Assembly: GCA_947503525.1 (NCBI GenBank)
Contig: CANNEA010000002.1
Coordinates: 930,001 to 994,000 of the forward strand
Origin: an uncultured Carboxylicivirga sp.
GTDB taxonomy: Bacteria; Bacteroidota; Bacteroidia; Bacteroidales; Marinilabiliaceae
DNA: 64,000 nucleotides
Direction: 5' to 3'
Position numbers and translations under genes: made by a program. Positions 1 through 8,274 of the stretch are shown one piece after another (within the stretch, counting starts at the first letter, position 1; every line of letters starts with the position of its first letter). The notes under the pieces are model-generated. The model saw only the letters and a program-made list of their open reading frames with translations, was not told where the DNA came from and searched no databases.

Positions 1-450
1 CTGAGAGGATATCCAACCTTACCATTAAGACCTTTCGGAAAATCAAAAACATTTTATGTGCATAAATTGGTTGCAGAACATTTTCTGACCAAAGCTTCCG
101 ATGATCAAACATTTGTAATTCATAAAGATTTCAACAAGTCAAATAACTACATTGACAACCTTTTGTGGGCTAATAAAAAGGAGATGTTCGAGCATCAGCA
201 GAAAAATCCTTTAGTCCTTGAAGCAAGAGAAAAACAAAAAGGGCGTAAAACACAACAAGGGCACAAGCTTACAGCAACTCAGGTAATGCGATTGAAAAAG
301 AAGATCATGGATCCAAATCGTAAGACCAGGTTGAAACTAATAGCCAAGCAATTTGGAATTAGTGAAATGCAGCTCTATCGCATTAAGTCGGGTGAAAACT
401 GGGCACATATCGAAGTTGATATCGAAGAACCAGTTCAAGGTGATAATTAA
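1..450 (+). CDS. HNH/NUMOD4-like endonuclease family protein, 5'-truncated by the window edge
   Basis: The reading frame is open from base 1, so the start lies upstream of the window; a GTG at 58 is only the first possible start inside it. The visible N-terminal part reads as an HNH_3-type core (YVHKLVAEHF, then VIHKDFNKSNNYIDNLLWA), matching the usual H-(L/K)-V-A-E-x-F...H-x-D...N-N-x-x-N-L pattern of free-standing homing-endonuclease relatives. The C-terminal half (residues about 85-130 of the visible part) contains a helix-turn-helix-like stretch (KLIAKQFGISEMQLYRIKSG), probably DNA binding. The gene sits 214 bp upstream of proC on the same strand. Whether it is an active nuclease cannot be judged without the missing 5' part. 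Confidence 0.6.
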   Translation: MRGYPTLPLRPFGKSKTFYVHKLVAEHFLTKASDDQTFVIHKDFNKSNNYIDNLLWANKKEMFEHQQKNPLVLEAREKQKGRKTQQGHKLTATQVMRLKKKIMDPNRKTRLKLIAKQFGISEMQLYRIKSGENWAHIEVDIEEPVQGDN

Positions 451-664
451 ATTTTAATCTAGCTAACTCTAGATTCTACTTTCAGTCGATTTTTTGGGAG
501 TTTTTGTGTAAATTTATAAGCTCAAAAAGTGATTCTTTTATAAACTAACACGAAAGAGTCCCAAAATTTCACATTATGAAACAAGCCACTGGCGCTTATT
601 CTATTATTGTAGAAAGGCAAGGGTGGTTGGTTCCATGTGGTAATTAAATATAAAATTTAATCAC

Positions 665-1465
665 ATGAAAGTAGCTAAACTTACCATTATAGGTGGAGGG
701 AACCTTGGATCGGCAATAGCCGAAGGATTAATTGACAAAGGATTATTCAGTCCCTCACAAATTACTATTACTCGTCGCAGAACAAAGTTATTAGAACACT
801 TTAAAGAAAAAGGTGTTATTGTTACCAATAACAACCTCGAAGCAACCGAGGGGGCAAGTATTGTTTTACTTGCTGTTAAGCCCTATCAGTTAGAGCTTGT
901 AATTAAGGAGATTTCTCCATCTTTGACAAAAGAAACTATCCTGGTTTCTTTAGCTACCGGCGTTTCATCTGAACAAATTGAACAATATTGTGGTGTTAAG
1001 CTACCCGTTTTTAGGGCTATGCCTAATACGGCTATCGAGATAGGAGAGTCAATGACTTGTATATCTTCATATAATGCAACTCAAAAGCAGGAAGAAGAAG
1101 TGCTTCATTTATTTGAGCAAATGGGTCAAGCGCTTATTGTGCCAGAAGAATTAATGGCTGCGTCCACGGTATTAGCTGCCTGCGGAATTGCTTTTGCCAT
1201 GCGCTTTATACGTGCAGCAACACAAGGTGGAATTGAAATTGGATTTGGTTCCAGGTTAGCTCTTCAAATCGCTGCTCAAACGGTTAAAGGGGCTGCTGAC
1301 TTGATAATTCAAAAAGGGAATCATCCAGAAGATGAGATTGATAAGGTAACAACCCCAAGAGGAGTTACGATCTCTGGATTAAACGAGATGGAACATCAAG
1401 GTTTTAGTTCATCATTAATCAAAGGACTACTAACTTCATTCAATAAGATTGAAAACGGTAAATAA
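665..1465 (+). CDS. proC: Pyrroline-5-carboxylate reductase
   Basis: Cytosolic NAD(P)H-dependent enzyme for the last step of proline synthesis (pyrroline-5-carboxylate to proline). The N-terminus carries a Rossmann nucleotide loop (IIGGGNLGSAIAEGL, about residues 8-22). The central AVKPYQ and FRAMPNTAIEIGE segments and the C-terminal GVTISGLNEME segment are P5C reductase signatures. At 266 residues it has normal family length. The ATG at 665 puts the Rossmann strand at the expected place. It is the first of three proline genes; proB follows after 3 bp, so translational coupling is likely. Confidence 0.95.
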   Translation: MKVAKLTIIGGGNLGSAIAEGLIDKGLFSPSQITITRRRTKLLEHFKEKGVIVTNNNLEATEGASIVLLAVKPYQLELVIKEISPSLTKETILVSLATGVSSEQIEQYCGVKLPVFRAMPNTAIEIGESMTCISSYNATQKQEEEVLHLFEQMGQALIVPEELMAASTVLAACGIAFAMRFIRAATQGGIEIGFGSRLALQIAAQTVKGAADLIIQKGNHPEDEIDKVTTPRGVTISGLNEMEHQGFSSSLIKGLLTSFNKIENGK

Positions 1466-1468
1466 GCG

Positions 1469-2572
1469 ATGTATAATAAATTAACCATAAAAATAGGGTC
1501 TAATGTTTTGGCCAATGCCAATGGTGGTCTTAATATAGAGCGCATTAAACATTTGGTTAATCAAATTGCCGAATTGCATCACTCAGGTAAGAAATTGGTT
1601 TTAGTGTCTTCAGGAGCTGTAGCTTCTGCACGAGGACTTATTAAAATTGATAAAAAATTAGATAGGGTTTCGCAGCGCCAATTGTTGTCTTCGGTTGGAC
1701 AGGTCAAACTCATAAATCAGTATGCCAATTTATTTGCTGAGCATGGCATTCAGGTTGCTCAGGTACTGGTAACTAAAGAAGATTTCAGAACAAGGGAACA
1801 CTATTTGAATATGAAAAACTGTGTTTCGGCGTTATGGCAAAATAATATTCTCCCTATTGTTAATGAGAATGATGCTGTATCCGTAACTGCTTTAATGTTT
1901 ACCGATAACGATGAACTAAGTGGTATGATGGCTTCAATGATGGCCTGTAAAGGCTTGGTGATTTTATCCAACATCAATGGTATATATAATGGCCATCCTA
2001 ATCAACCTGAATCAAAAGTCATCCAAAAGATAGCTAGTCAGGATGAAGACTTAAGTCAATATATTTCCGCCACTAAGTCCGATTTTGGACGAGGTGGAAT
2101 GTTGACCAAATGTAATATTGCTAAAAAAACAGCTTCCTCTGGGATTGAGGTGCATATAGCCAATGGAACTACGCCGAATATTTTAACCCGCCTTCTGATA
2201 GATAAAGAAGAGATCGAGCATACACATTTCGAGGCTGATGAACCGAAGCCAGCCATCAAACAATGGATGGCCTATTCAGATGGATTTACCAAAGCTGAGG
2301 TTAGGATTAATAAGGGTGCTTGCGAGGCATTGTATTCATCCACGGCAACAAGTTTGCTATTGGCTGGAGTAATTGCTTTTAATGGTGAATTTAAAAAAGG
2401 GGACCTGGTAAGGATTCTTGACGAGAACAAACAAGCCATTGGAATTGGAAAGGCTTCTTATGACAAATCGAAAGCTGAAGATCACATGGGTGATAAAAAA
2501 TATAAGCCACTGGTACATTACGATTATTTGTATTTATATCCTGAATTGATAACAGAGCCACAAAAACCATAA
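1469..2572 (+). CDS. proB: Glutamate 5-kinase with C-terminal PUA domain
   Basis: Phosphorylates glutamate to glutamyl 5-phosphate, the committed step of proline synthesis. An amino-acid-kinase fold covers about residues 1-250 (IKIGSNVLAN, VSSGAVASARG, NENDAVSV, FTDNDELSGMMA, GRGGMLTKCNIAKK). A PUA domain follows (about 270-360, KGDLVRI region). Length (367 residues) fits the two-domain form, in which the allosteric proline response is known from E. coli. It lies 3 bp after proC and 3 bp before proA, so the three are one transcription unit. Confidence 0.95.
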   Translation: MYNKLTIKIGSNVLANANGGLNIERIKHLVNQIAELHHSGKKLVLVSSGAVASARGLIKIDKKLDRVSQRQLLSSVGQVKLINQYANLFAEHGIQVAQVLVTKEDFRTREHYLNMKNCVSALWQNNILPIVNENDAVSVTALMFTDNDELSGMMASMMACKGLVILSNINGIYNGHPNQPESKVIQKIASQDEDLSQYISATKSDFGRGGMLTKCNIAKKTASSGIEVHIANGTTPNILTRLLIDKEEIEHTHFEADEPKPAIKQWMAYSDGFTKAEVRINKGACEALYSSTATSLLLAGVIAFNGEFKKGDLVRILDENKQAIGIGKASYDKSKAEDHMGDKKYKPLVHYDYLYLYPELITEPQKP

Positions 2573-2575
2573 AGC

Positions 2576-3820
2576 ATGTACGAGAACTATTTTCAGAAGG
2601 TAAAGGAGGCCTCACGTAGCTTGTCTGCATTGGATGATAAGTTGTCTGAAGCCATTTTGCTAGCATTGAGTAAAGCCATTTTGGTAGATGAGGATAAGGT
2701 TTTAAAAGCCAATCAACTCGATTTGGATCGAATGCCAAAAGATGATCCCCGATACGATAGACTAAAGCTTTCAAGAGAGCGCCTGGAACTTATTTCTTCC
2801 GATCTTAAAAGTTTGTCGAAAATGGATGTGCCGGTTGGTGAAATATTAGAGCAAAGAACCTTGGCGAATGGTCTAAAGCTTGAGAAGAAGAGGGTGCCTC
2901 TTGGTGTTGTTGGAGTTATTTATGAAGCCCGGCCAAATGTTACGATTGATGTATTTGGACTATGCTTACGATCAGGAAATGCTTGTGTGTTAAAAGGAGG
3001 TAGCGATGCTGAAAGCAGTAATGACGAGATTGTAAAAGTCATACGGAATGTCCTCAAAGACCACGGCGTTGATCCGGAGATCATTCAATTGCTTCCTGCC
3101 GACCGTTTAGCTACCCAGGAACTAATGAATGCAATTGGCTTTGTGGATGTTCTTATTCCTCGTGGCTCGCAAGGTTTAATAAATTCGGTAAGAGAAAACG
3201 CTAAGTTGCCAGTTATTGAAACTGGTGCAGGAATTGTGCATACTTACTTCGATGAATCGGCAGATTTAGAAATGGGGCAGAATATTGTTTTTAATGCTAA
3301 AACAAGGAGAGTTAGTGTTTGCAATGCCTTGGATTGTTTGGTTCTGCACAAAAACAGATTAAACGATCTGCCAGTGTTGGTGCACCAGTTAGCTAAAAAG
3401 CAAGTTGAAATATTTGCTGATGATATTGCATTTGAAAAGTTGAATGGTTTATATCCTGAAAAATTACTTAAAAAGGCAACAGAAAAGGAGTTTGGAATCG
3501 AATTTTTGGATTATAAAATGTCAGTTAAAGTAGTAGATTCCATCGATGAGGCATTAGACCACATTTACACTTTTAGTTCGAAACATAGTGAGGCAATCAT
3601 TTCAACAAATGAGAAAAATATTGAACGCTATCTCAATGAAGTTGATGCGGCTGCACTTTACGTCAATTCTAGTACGGCCTTCACAGATGGTAGTCAATTT
3701 GGTTTGGGTGCGGAGATTGGAATAAGTACTCAGAAACTTCATGCCCGAGGGCCAATGGGATTAAAAGAATTGACAAGTTACAAGTGGATCGTTAGAGGCG
3801 ATGGGCAGGTAAGGCAATAG
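2576..3820 (+). CDS. proA: Glutamate-5-semialdehyde dehydrogenase (gamma-glutamyl phosphate reductase)
   Basis: NADPH-dependent reduction of glutamyl 5-phosphate to glutamate-5-semialdehyde, which cyclises to the ProC substrate. It is a member of the aldehyde dehydrogenase superfamily: VIYEARPNVTIDVFGLCL and LKGGSDAESSN mark the cofactor domain, IPRGSQGLI follows, and the segment around SVCNALDCLV carries the probable catalytic Cys. The C-terminal GLGAEIGISTQKLHARGPMG segment is a ProA hallmark. Length (414 residues) is standard. With proB 3 bp upstream, the labile acyl phosphate is probably channelled between the two enzymes. Confidence 0.95.
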   Translation: MYENYFQKVKEASRSLSALDDKLSEAILLALSKAILVDEDKVLKANQLDLDRMPKDDPRYDRLKLSRERLELISSDLKSLSKMDVPVGEILEQRTLANGLKLEKKRVPLGVVGVIYEARPNVTIDVFGLCLRSGNACVLKGGSDAESSNDEIVKVIRNVLKDHGVDPEIIQLLPADRLATQELMNAIGFVDVLIPRGSQGLINSVRENAKLPVIETGAGIVHTYFDESADLEMGQNIVFNAKTRRVSVCNALDCLVLHKNRLNDLPVLVHQLAKKQVEIFADDIAFEKLNGLYPEKLLKKATEKEFGIEFLDYKMSVKVVDSIDEALDHIYTFSSKHSEAIISTNEKNIERYLNEVDAAALYVNSSTAFTDGSQFGLGAEIGISTQKLHARGPMGLKELTSYKWIVRGDGQVRQ

Positions 3821-3837
3821 CAATAAATTATAAACAG

Positions 3838-4788
3838 ATGAAAAGATATTTAACAGTAGATGATATAGGTGACCTAAAACAAGCTTTGGCAGAAGCTAAG
3901 CAAGTAAAAGCAACGCCTTATGCCTGGGACACCCTGGGAAAGAACAAGACAATTATTCTGATCTTCTTCAACTCGAGTTTGCGTACAAGACTAAGTACGC
4001 AGAAAGCGGCGATGAACCTGGGAATGAATGTTATTGTACTTGATGTCAATAAGGATGGCTGGAAACTGGAAACGGAATTTGGTGTAGTTATGGATGGTGA
4101 TAAACCGGAACATCTGAGAGAAGCTGTTCCAGTTATCGGTCAATATTGCGATATTATTGCGGTTCGCTCATTTGCCTCGTTTGAAGATAAAGTGGCGGAT
4201 TATGAAGAGCAGATTCTAACTCAATTTATTGAGCATGCCGGGGTACCTGTGATAAGTATGGAGAGTGCAACACGTCATCCCTTGCAAGCATTTGCCGATT
4301 TATTTACAATTGAAGAATACAAAAAGAAGGATAGACCAAAGGTGGTGTTGACCTGGGCACCTCATCCACGAGCATTGCCTCAGGCAGTTCCTAATTCATT
4401 TGTGGAATGGATGAAGGAAGCGGATGTTGAATTTGTGGTAACTCATCCTAAAGGCTATGAACTGGCACCTGAATTCAGTGATGGTGTTAAGGTGGAATAT
4501 GATCAATGTAAGGCATTTGAAGGCGCAGATTTTATTTATGCCAAAAATTGGGCTTCCTATTCCAGTTATGGAGAAATCCTATCAAAGGATAGAGCCTGGA
4601 CAGTTGATGAAGAAAAAATGGCATTAACAAATGAAGCCAAATTTATGCATTGTTTGCCCGTTCGTCGTAATATGGTGGTGAGCGATGCAGTAATCGATAG
4701 TGAAAATAGTATTGTGGTTCAGGAGGCTGCCAATAGAGTGGTATCTGCTCAGGTAGTGATAAAAAGAATGCTGGAAAGTTTAAAATAG
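3838..4788 (+). CDS. argF': N-succinylornithine carbamoyltransferase
   Basis: Transcarbamylase that in Bacteroides acts on N-succinyl-L-ornithine rather than ornithine. The carbamoyl-phosphate loop appears as FFNSSLRTRLST (residues about 43-54) instead of the STRT motif of classical OTCases, and the C-terminal HCLPVRRN motif is present. Residue 90 is proline (GDKPEH); in the characterised Bacteroides fragilis enzyme Pro90 distinguishes succinylornithine from acetylornithine carbamoyltransferases, which have Glu there. This supports succinyl specificity here (inference from one residue plus context). Length is 316 residues. It lies 17 bp after proA and 5 bp before argB. Confidence 0.93.
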   Translation: MKRYLTVDDIGDLKQALAEAKQVKATPYAWDTLGKNKTIILIFFNSSLRTRLSTQKAAMNLGMNVIVLDVNKDGWKLETEFGVVMDGDKPEHLREAVPVIGQYCDIIAVRSFASFEDKVADYEEQILTQFIEHAGVPVISMESATRHPLQAFADLFTIEEYKKKDRPKVVLTWAPHPRALPQAVPNSFVEWMKEADVEFVVTHPKGYELAPEFSDGVKVEYDQCKAFEGADFIYAKNWASYSSYGEILSKDRAWTVDEEKMALTNEAKFMHCLPVRRNMVVSDAVIDSENSIVVQEAANRVVSAQVVIKRMLESLK

Positions 4789-4793
4789 CTTGG

Positions 4794-5570
4794 ATGGAAA
4801 GATTAACCATTATAAAAGTAGGTGGTAAAGTTGTTGAAGAAGCAGAAAGCCTTTCCGCTTTCATTAAGGATTTTGCCGGTATTGCCGGAAAAAAAATACT
4901 CGTGCATGGTGGCGGAAGATCTGCGACTGCGATTTCGGAGGCTTTAGGCATAAAAACCAAAATGGTAGAGGGCAGGCGTATAACCGATGCGGAAACGCTG
5001 AGCGTCGTTGTGATGGTTTATGCCGGATTGGTGAATAAAAATATTGTTGCCCAACTTCAGGCCATGAATAAAACGGCAATTGGTTTGTGTGGAGCAGATA
5101 TGGATTTGGTTAGAGCTTCTAAGCGTGAAGTAAAAGATATTGATTATGGTTATGTCGGGGATGTCTCGTCAGTAAATACCAATCAGTTGTCTGAGTTGAT
5201 CTCTTCGGATGTTATTCCGGTTATTTCGCCACTTACTCATGATGGCAAAGGTCAATTGTTGAATACCAATGCCGACACCATGGCTTCTGAATTAGCCAAG
5301 GCTTTTGCGATGGAATATAAAGTTCAATTGGCTTTTTGTTTTGAGAAGAAAGGCGTATTACTTGATCCGGATGACGATGATTCAGTAATTAGAAATCTTG
5401 ATTCTGAAATGTATTCGGAAAATAAAGCCAATGGTTCCATATCGGATGGTATGATTCCAAAGTTGGATAATGGTTTTGCAGCTTTAAAGCAAGGTGTGAG
5501 TGATGTGATCATTTCTAATATTGAAGGTCTGAAAAATGGCTTCTCACATGGAACTCATTTAGAAAAATAG
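4794..5570 (+). CDS. argB: N-acetyl/N-succinylglutamate kinase
   Basis: Amino-acid-kinase family enzyme that phosphorylates the gamma-carboxylate of N-acylated glutamate in arginine synthesis. Motifs are IKVGGKVVEE (phosphate loop), LVHGGGRSATAISEALG and, near the C-terminus, ISDGMIPKLDNGFAALKQG, the conserved ATP-site segment. At 258 residues it lacks the N-terminal helix that gives arginine feedback inhibition in the longer hexameric enzymes. Next to a succinylornithine carbamoyltransferase, the true substrate may be N-succinylglutamate; that is inference. It sits tightly between argF' and argE. Confidence 0.92.
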   Translation: MERLTIIKVGGKVVEEAESLSAFIKDFAGIAGKKILVHGGGRSATAISEALGIKTKMVEGRRITDAETLSVVVMVYAGLVNKNIVAQLQAMNKTAIGLCGADMDLVRASKREVKDIDYGYVGDVSSVNTNQLSELISSDVIPVISPLTHDGKGQLLNTNADTMASELAKAFAMEYKVQLAFCFEKKGVLLDPDDDDSVIRNLDSEMYSENKANGSISDGMIPKLDNGFAALKQGVSDVIISNIEGLKNGFSHGTHLEK

Positions 5571-5581
5571 GTCGAGAGAGT

Positions 5582-6646
5582 ATGAACGATATAGAAAGAA
5601 ACATAAAAGAAGCTATTGAGCTTTTAAAGGACCTGATTCAGACTGAATCATTCAGTAGGAATGAAGATACGGTGGCTTTGAAGATGATGAACTATCTTGA
5701 AAGTTATGGCTTAAAGGTGAATAGGCAAGGGAATAATGTTTGGGCCTGGGCAAAAGATGTGGATACAAATAAACCAACTATTCTTTTAAATTCTCATCTC
5801 GATACGGTCAAGCCATCTAAAAAATGGACCTATGATCCTTTTGAAGCCTGTCTTGAAGGTGATAAATTAACAGGTTTAGGAAGTAATGATGCCGGAGGAC
5901 CTTTGGTAGCCTTATTAGCAACTTTTATTACCTTAAAGGATACAGAGCAGAATTATAATTTAGTATTTGCGGCTACTGCAGAAGAGGAGATTTCAGGATC
6001 AAATGGTGTTGCATCAATCTTGTCGCAATTAGGGAAGATTGATTTAGCTATTGTAGGTGAGCCAACTCAAATGCAGATGGCGGTAGCTGAAAAAGGACTG
6101 ATGGTTTTGGATTGCGAGGCGCATGGAAGAACAGGTCATGCAGCACGTAATGAAGGTGAGAATGCCTTGTATAAAGCTTTGTCAAATATAGAGTGGTTTA
6201 AAAACTATCGCTTTGAAAAAGTTTCGCCTCATTTAGGTGAAGTAAAAATGACAGTTACCCAGGTTAGTTCAGGTTCACAGCACAATGTTGTACCGGATAG
6301 TTGTAAGTTTGTGGTTGATGTGCGTTTGAACGAATGTTATTCAAATCAGGAATTGCATCAAATTATTACTGAACAAGTCGATTGTGATGTAGTTGCGCGT
6401 TCATTTAGACTAAATAGTTCGTTCATACCAGTTGAGCATCCATTGGTGCAACAGGGAATAAAACTAGGCAGATCCTATTATGGTTCGCCTACGACTTCTG
6501 ATCAGGCAGTAATGGATTTCACATCATTGAAAATGGGGCCCGGTGATTCGGCTCGCTCACATACGCCCGATGAGTATATCTATTTAAGTGAAATTGAAGA
6601 AGGTGTAAACTTGTATTGTAAAATGTTGGATCAGCTAAGCATATAA
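5582..6646 (+). CDS. argE: M20-family N-acylornithine/N-acylcitrulline deacylase (ArgE-like)
   Basis: Metallopeptidase-family deacylase that should remove the acyl group at the end of the protected branch. M20 signatures are LLNSHLDTVKP (first metal His-x-Asp), LGSNDAGGPLVALL (bridging Asp), ATAEEEISGSNG (catalytic Glu pair), AIVGEPT and GHAARNEG (dimerisation-domain His). At 354 residues it has the short form common in Bacteroidota. With succinylornithine carbamoyltransferase in the same operon, the likely substrate is N-succinylcitrulline rather than acetylornithine; this is inferred. It starts 11 bp after argB and is followed by a 278-bp regulatory gap before argH. Confidence 0.88.
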   Translation: MNDIERNIKEAIELLKDLIQTESFSRNEDTVALKMMNYLESYGLKVNRQGNNVWAWAKDVDTNKPTILLNSHLDTVKPSKKWTYDPFEACLEGDKLTGLGSNDAGGPLVALLATFITLKDTEQNYNLVFAATAEEEISGSNGVASILSQLGKIDLAIVGEPTQMQMAVAEKGLMVLDCEAHGRTGHAARNEGENALYKALSNIEWFKNYRFEKVSPHLGEVKMTVTQVSSGSQHNVVPDSCKFVVDVRLNECYSNQELHQIITEQVDCDVVARSFRLNSSFIPVEHPLVQQGIKLGRSYYGSPTTSDQAVMDFTSLKMGPGDSARSHTPDEYIYLSEIEEGVNLYCKMLDQLSI

Positions 6647-6675
6647 TAGAGTTGTTTATAAACAATACAAATAAC

Positions 6676-6687
6676 TGACAAATGTCA
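6676..6687. promoter_or_regulatory. Palindrome TGACAAATGTCA, Crp/Fnr-type operator candidate upstream of argH
   Basis: A perfect 12-bp palindrome (TGAC-N4-GTCA) lies between argE and argH, about 43 bp upstream of a TAnnTTTG element. The geometry matches core half-sites of Fnr/FixK-class regulators. A near-identical site with the same AAAT centre occurs at 15658-15669 beside the Crp/Fnr gene. No regulation has been shown. Confidence 0.45.
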
Positions 6688-6729
6688 TGAATTGGCGCAT
6701 TTTAATTTTAAATTATAAGAAAAAGTGAA

Positions 6730-6737
6730 TATATTTG
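6730..6737 (+). promoter_or_regulatory. Bacteroidota -7 element (TATATTTG) upstream of argH
   Basis: TATATTTG matches the TAnnTTTG consensus of Bacteroidota housekeeping promoters. It implies that argH and citrate synthase can be transcribed separately from the upstream pro-arg genes, with a 5' leader of roughly 180 nt. A clear -33 TTG element is not obvious. Confidence 0.45.
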
Positions 6738-6875
6738 CGAATTCGAAGTAATTACGCATTAAATATTAATGATTAGTTAGTTTGAATTCTTCACTTTTTA
6801 TCTACCATTAATGAGGAATGGATTGTGAAACAAACATGTAAATTTTATTTAGATAAAAGTTTCATGATAGTTTCA

Positions 6876-6891
6876 TCCCGATTAATCGGGA
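6876..6891. promoter_or_regulatory. 16-bp perfect palindrome in the argH leader
   Basis: TCCCGATTAATCGGGA is a perfect inverted repeat with no spacer, ending 33 bp before the chosen argH start and 9 bp before an alternative upstream ATG. It could be a repressor operator or a short RNA stem in the leader. There is no U-tract, so it does not look like a terminator. Confidence 0.4.
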
Positions 6892-6924
6892 AAGATCGGA
6901 ATGTTTGTAAGAAAATATAGGCAT

Positions 6925-8256
6925 ATGAAATTATGGGATAAAGGAGTATCGGTAAATAAAAAGATTGAGGATTTCACGGTGGGACGCGATCGTGAGTTAG
7001 ATGTGTTTCTTGCTCCTTTTGATATATTAGGAACAATGGCTCACATAACAATGCTTGAAAGTGTTGGTTTGTTGAATAAAACTGATTTAGATGCCCTGTT
7101 AAAGGAACTTCGAGATCTTTATTCTGATGCAATTGAAGGTAATTTTGTTATTGAAGATGGCATTGAAGACGTACATTCTCAGGTTGAACTTTTATTGACA
7201 CGAAAACTTGGAGACATAGGTAAAAAGGTACATAGTGGACGTTCTCGTAACGACCAGGTGCTTTTAGACCTTAAGTTATACACTCGTCATCGCATTCATG
7301 ATTTGGTTGAGACAGTTGGAAAACTATTTGCTGTATTGCAAGCAAAGAGTGAAGAACATAAAGAGGTGCTGATACCGGGATATACGCATTTGCAAGTAGC
7401 AATGCCATCATCATTTGGTTTGTGGTTTGGAGCATTTGCCGAAAGTCTGGTCGACGATTTACATATGTTACAGGCTGCCTGGAAAACAGCTAATCAAAAT
7501 CCTTTGGGAGCTGCAGCCGGTTATGGATCTTCTTTCCCATTAAATCGAAAGTTGACGACTAAGCTGCTTGGATTTGATGATCTCAACTACAATGTGGTTT
7601 ATGCCCAAATGGGCAGGGGGAAAATGGAACGAACGGTAGCTTATGCGCTATCCTCCATTGCAACTACGGTTGGAAAATTAGCGATTGATGGTTGTTTATA
7701 TACAAGTCAGAATTTTGGATTTTTAAAGTTGCCTGATGAGTTAACGACAGGATCGAGCATTATGCCTCATAAGAAAAATCCAGATGTGTTTGAATTGTTG
7801 CGAGCCAAATGTAATCGGATTCAAGCATTGCCTGAAAGCATTGGAATGATTACGGCGAATTTACCAACGGGGTATTTTCGTGATTTACAGTTAATAAAAG
7901 AACAATTTTTACCAGCTTTTGATGAGCTAATAGATTGTTTAGAGATTGCCACATTTGCAATTGAAAACATTGAGGTTAATCCAAAAGCAATGAAAGATGA
8001 GCGTTATCAATTGGCCTTTAGTGTTGAGGAGGTCAATAAGCTGGTTTTAAAGGGAGTGCCGTTTCGAGATGCCTATAAGCAAGTTGGTGAGGCTATTCAG
8101 GATGGGAATTTTGACACAGACTATACGGTAAAGCATACGCATGAAGGTTCAATAGGAAACCTTTGTACAAAAGAGATAAAAAATAAAAAAGATATAGTAA
8201 TAAGTGAATTTAGTTTTAATAAAGTGGCCGATGCCATTGAAAAGCTGGTTCATTAA
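6925..8256 (+). CDS. argH: Argininosuccinate lyase
   Basis: Cleaves argininosuccinate to arginine and fumarate. The fumarase/aspartase superfamily signature GSSIMPHKKNPD is present, as are VHSGRSRNDQV (substrate loop) and YTHLQVAMPSSFG (catalytic His region). I chose the ATG at 6925, which gives the usual N-terminus KLWDKGVSVNKKIEDFTVG. The ATG at 6901 would add eight residues (FVRKYRH segment) not typical of the family. The gene has its own upstream promoter-like elements and is followed 18 bp later by citrate synthase, so the two are probably cotranscribed. argG, argC and argD are not in the window. Confidence 0.94.
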   Translation: MKLWDKGVSVNKKIEDFTVGRDRELDVFLAPFDILGTMAHITMLESVGLLNKTDLDALLKELRDLYSDAIEGNFVIEDGIEDVHSQVELLLTRKLGDIGKKVHSGRSRNDQVLLDLKLYTRHRIHDLVETVGKLFAVLQAKSEEHKEVLIPGYTHLQVAMPSSFGLWFGAFAESLVDDLHMLQAAWKTANQNPLGAAAGYGSSFPLNRKLTTKLLGFDDLNYNVVYAQMGRGKMERTVAYALSSIATTVGKLAIDGCLYTSQNFGFLKLPDELTTGSSIMPHKKNPDVFELLRAKCNRIQALPESIGMITANLPTGYFRDLQLIKEQFLPAFDELIDCLEIATFAIENIEVNPKAMKDERYQLAFSVEEVNKLVLKGVPFRDAYKQVGEAIQDGNFDTDYTVKHTHEGSIGNLCTKEIKNKKDIVISEFSFNKVADAIEKLVH

Positions 8257-8274
8257 AAACATAAACCATAACCT

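Noticed and set aside
576-647. 23-codon ORF (MKQATGAYSI...) upstream of proC, possible leader peptide
   Set aside because: Only one Arg codon and no Pro run, no hairpin following, and no promoter consensus before it; too little support for attenuation or a real gene.
2391-2774. Minus-strand 127-residue ORF inside proB/proA
   Set aside because: Antisense shadow of two well-supported genes; composition follows their reverse complement.
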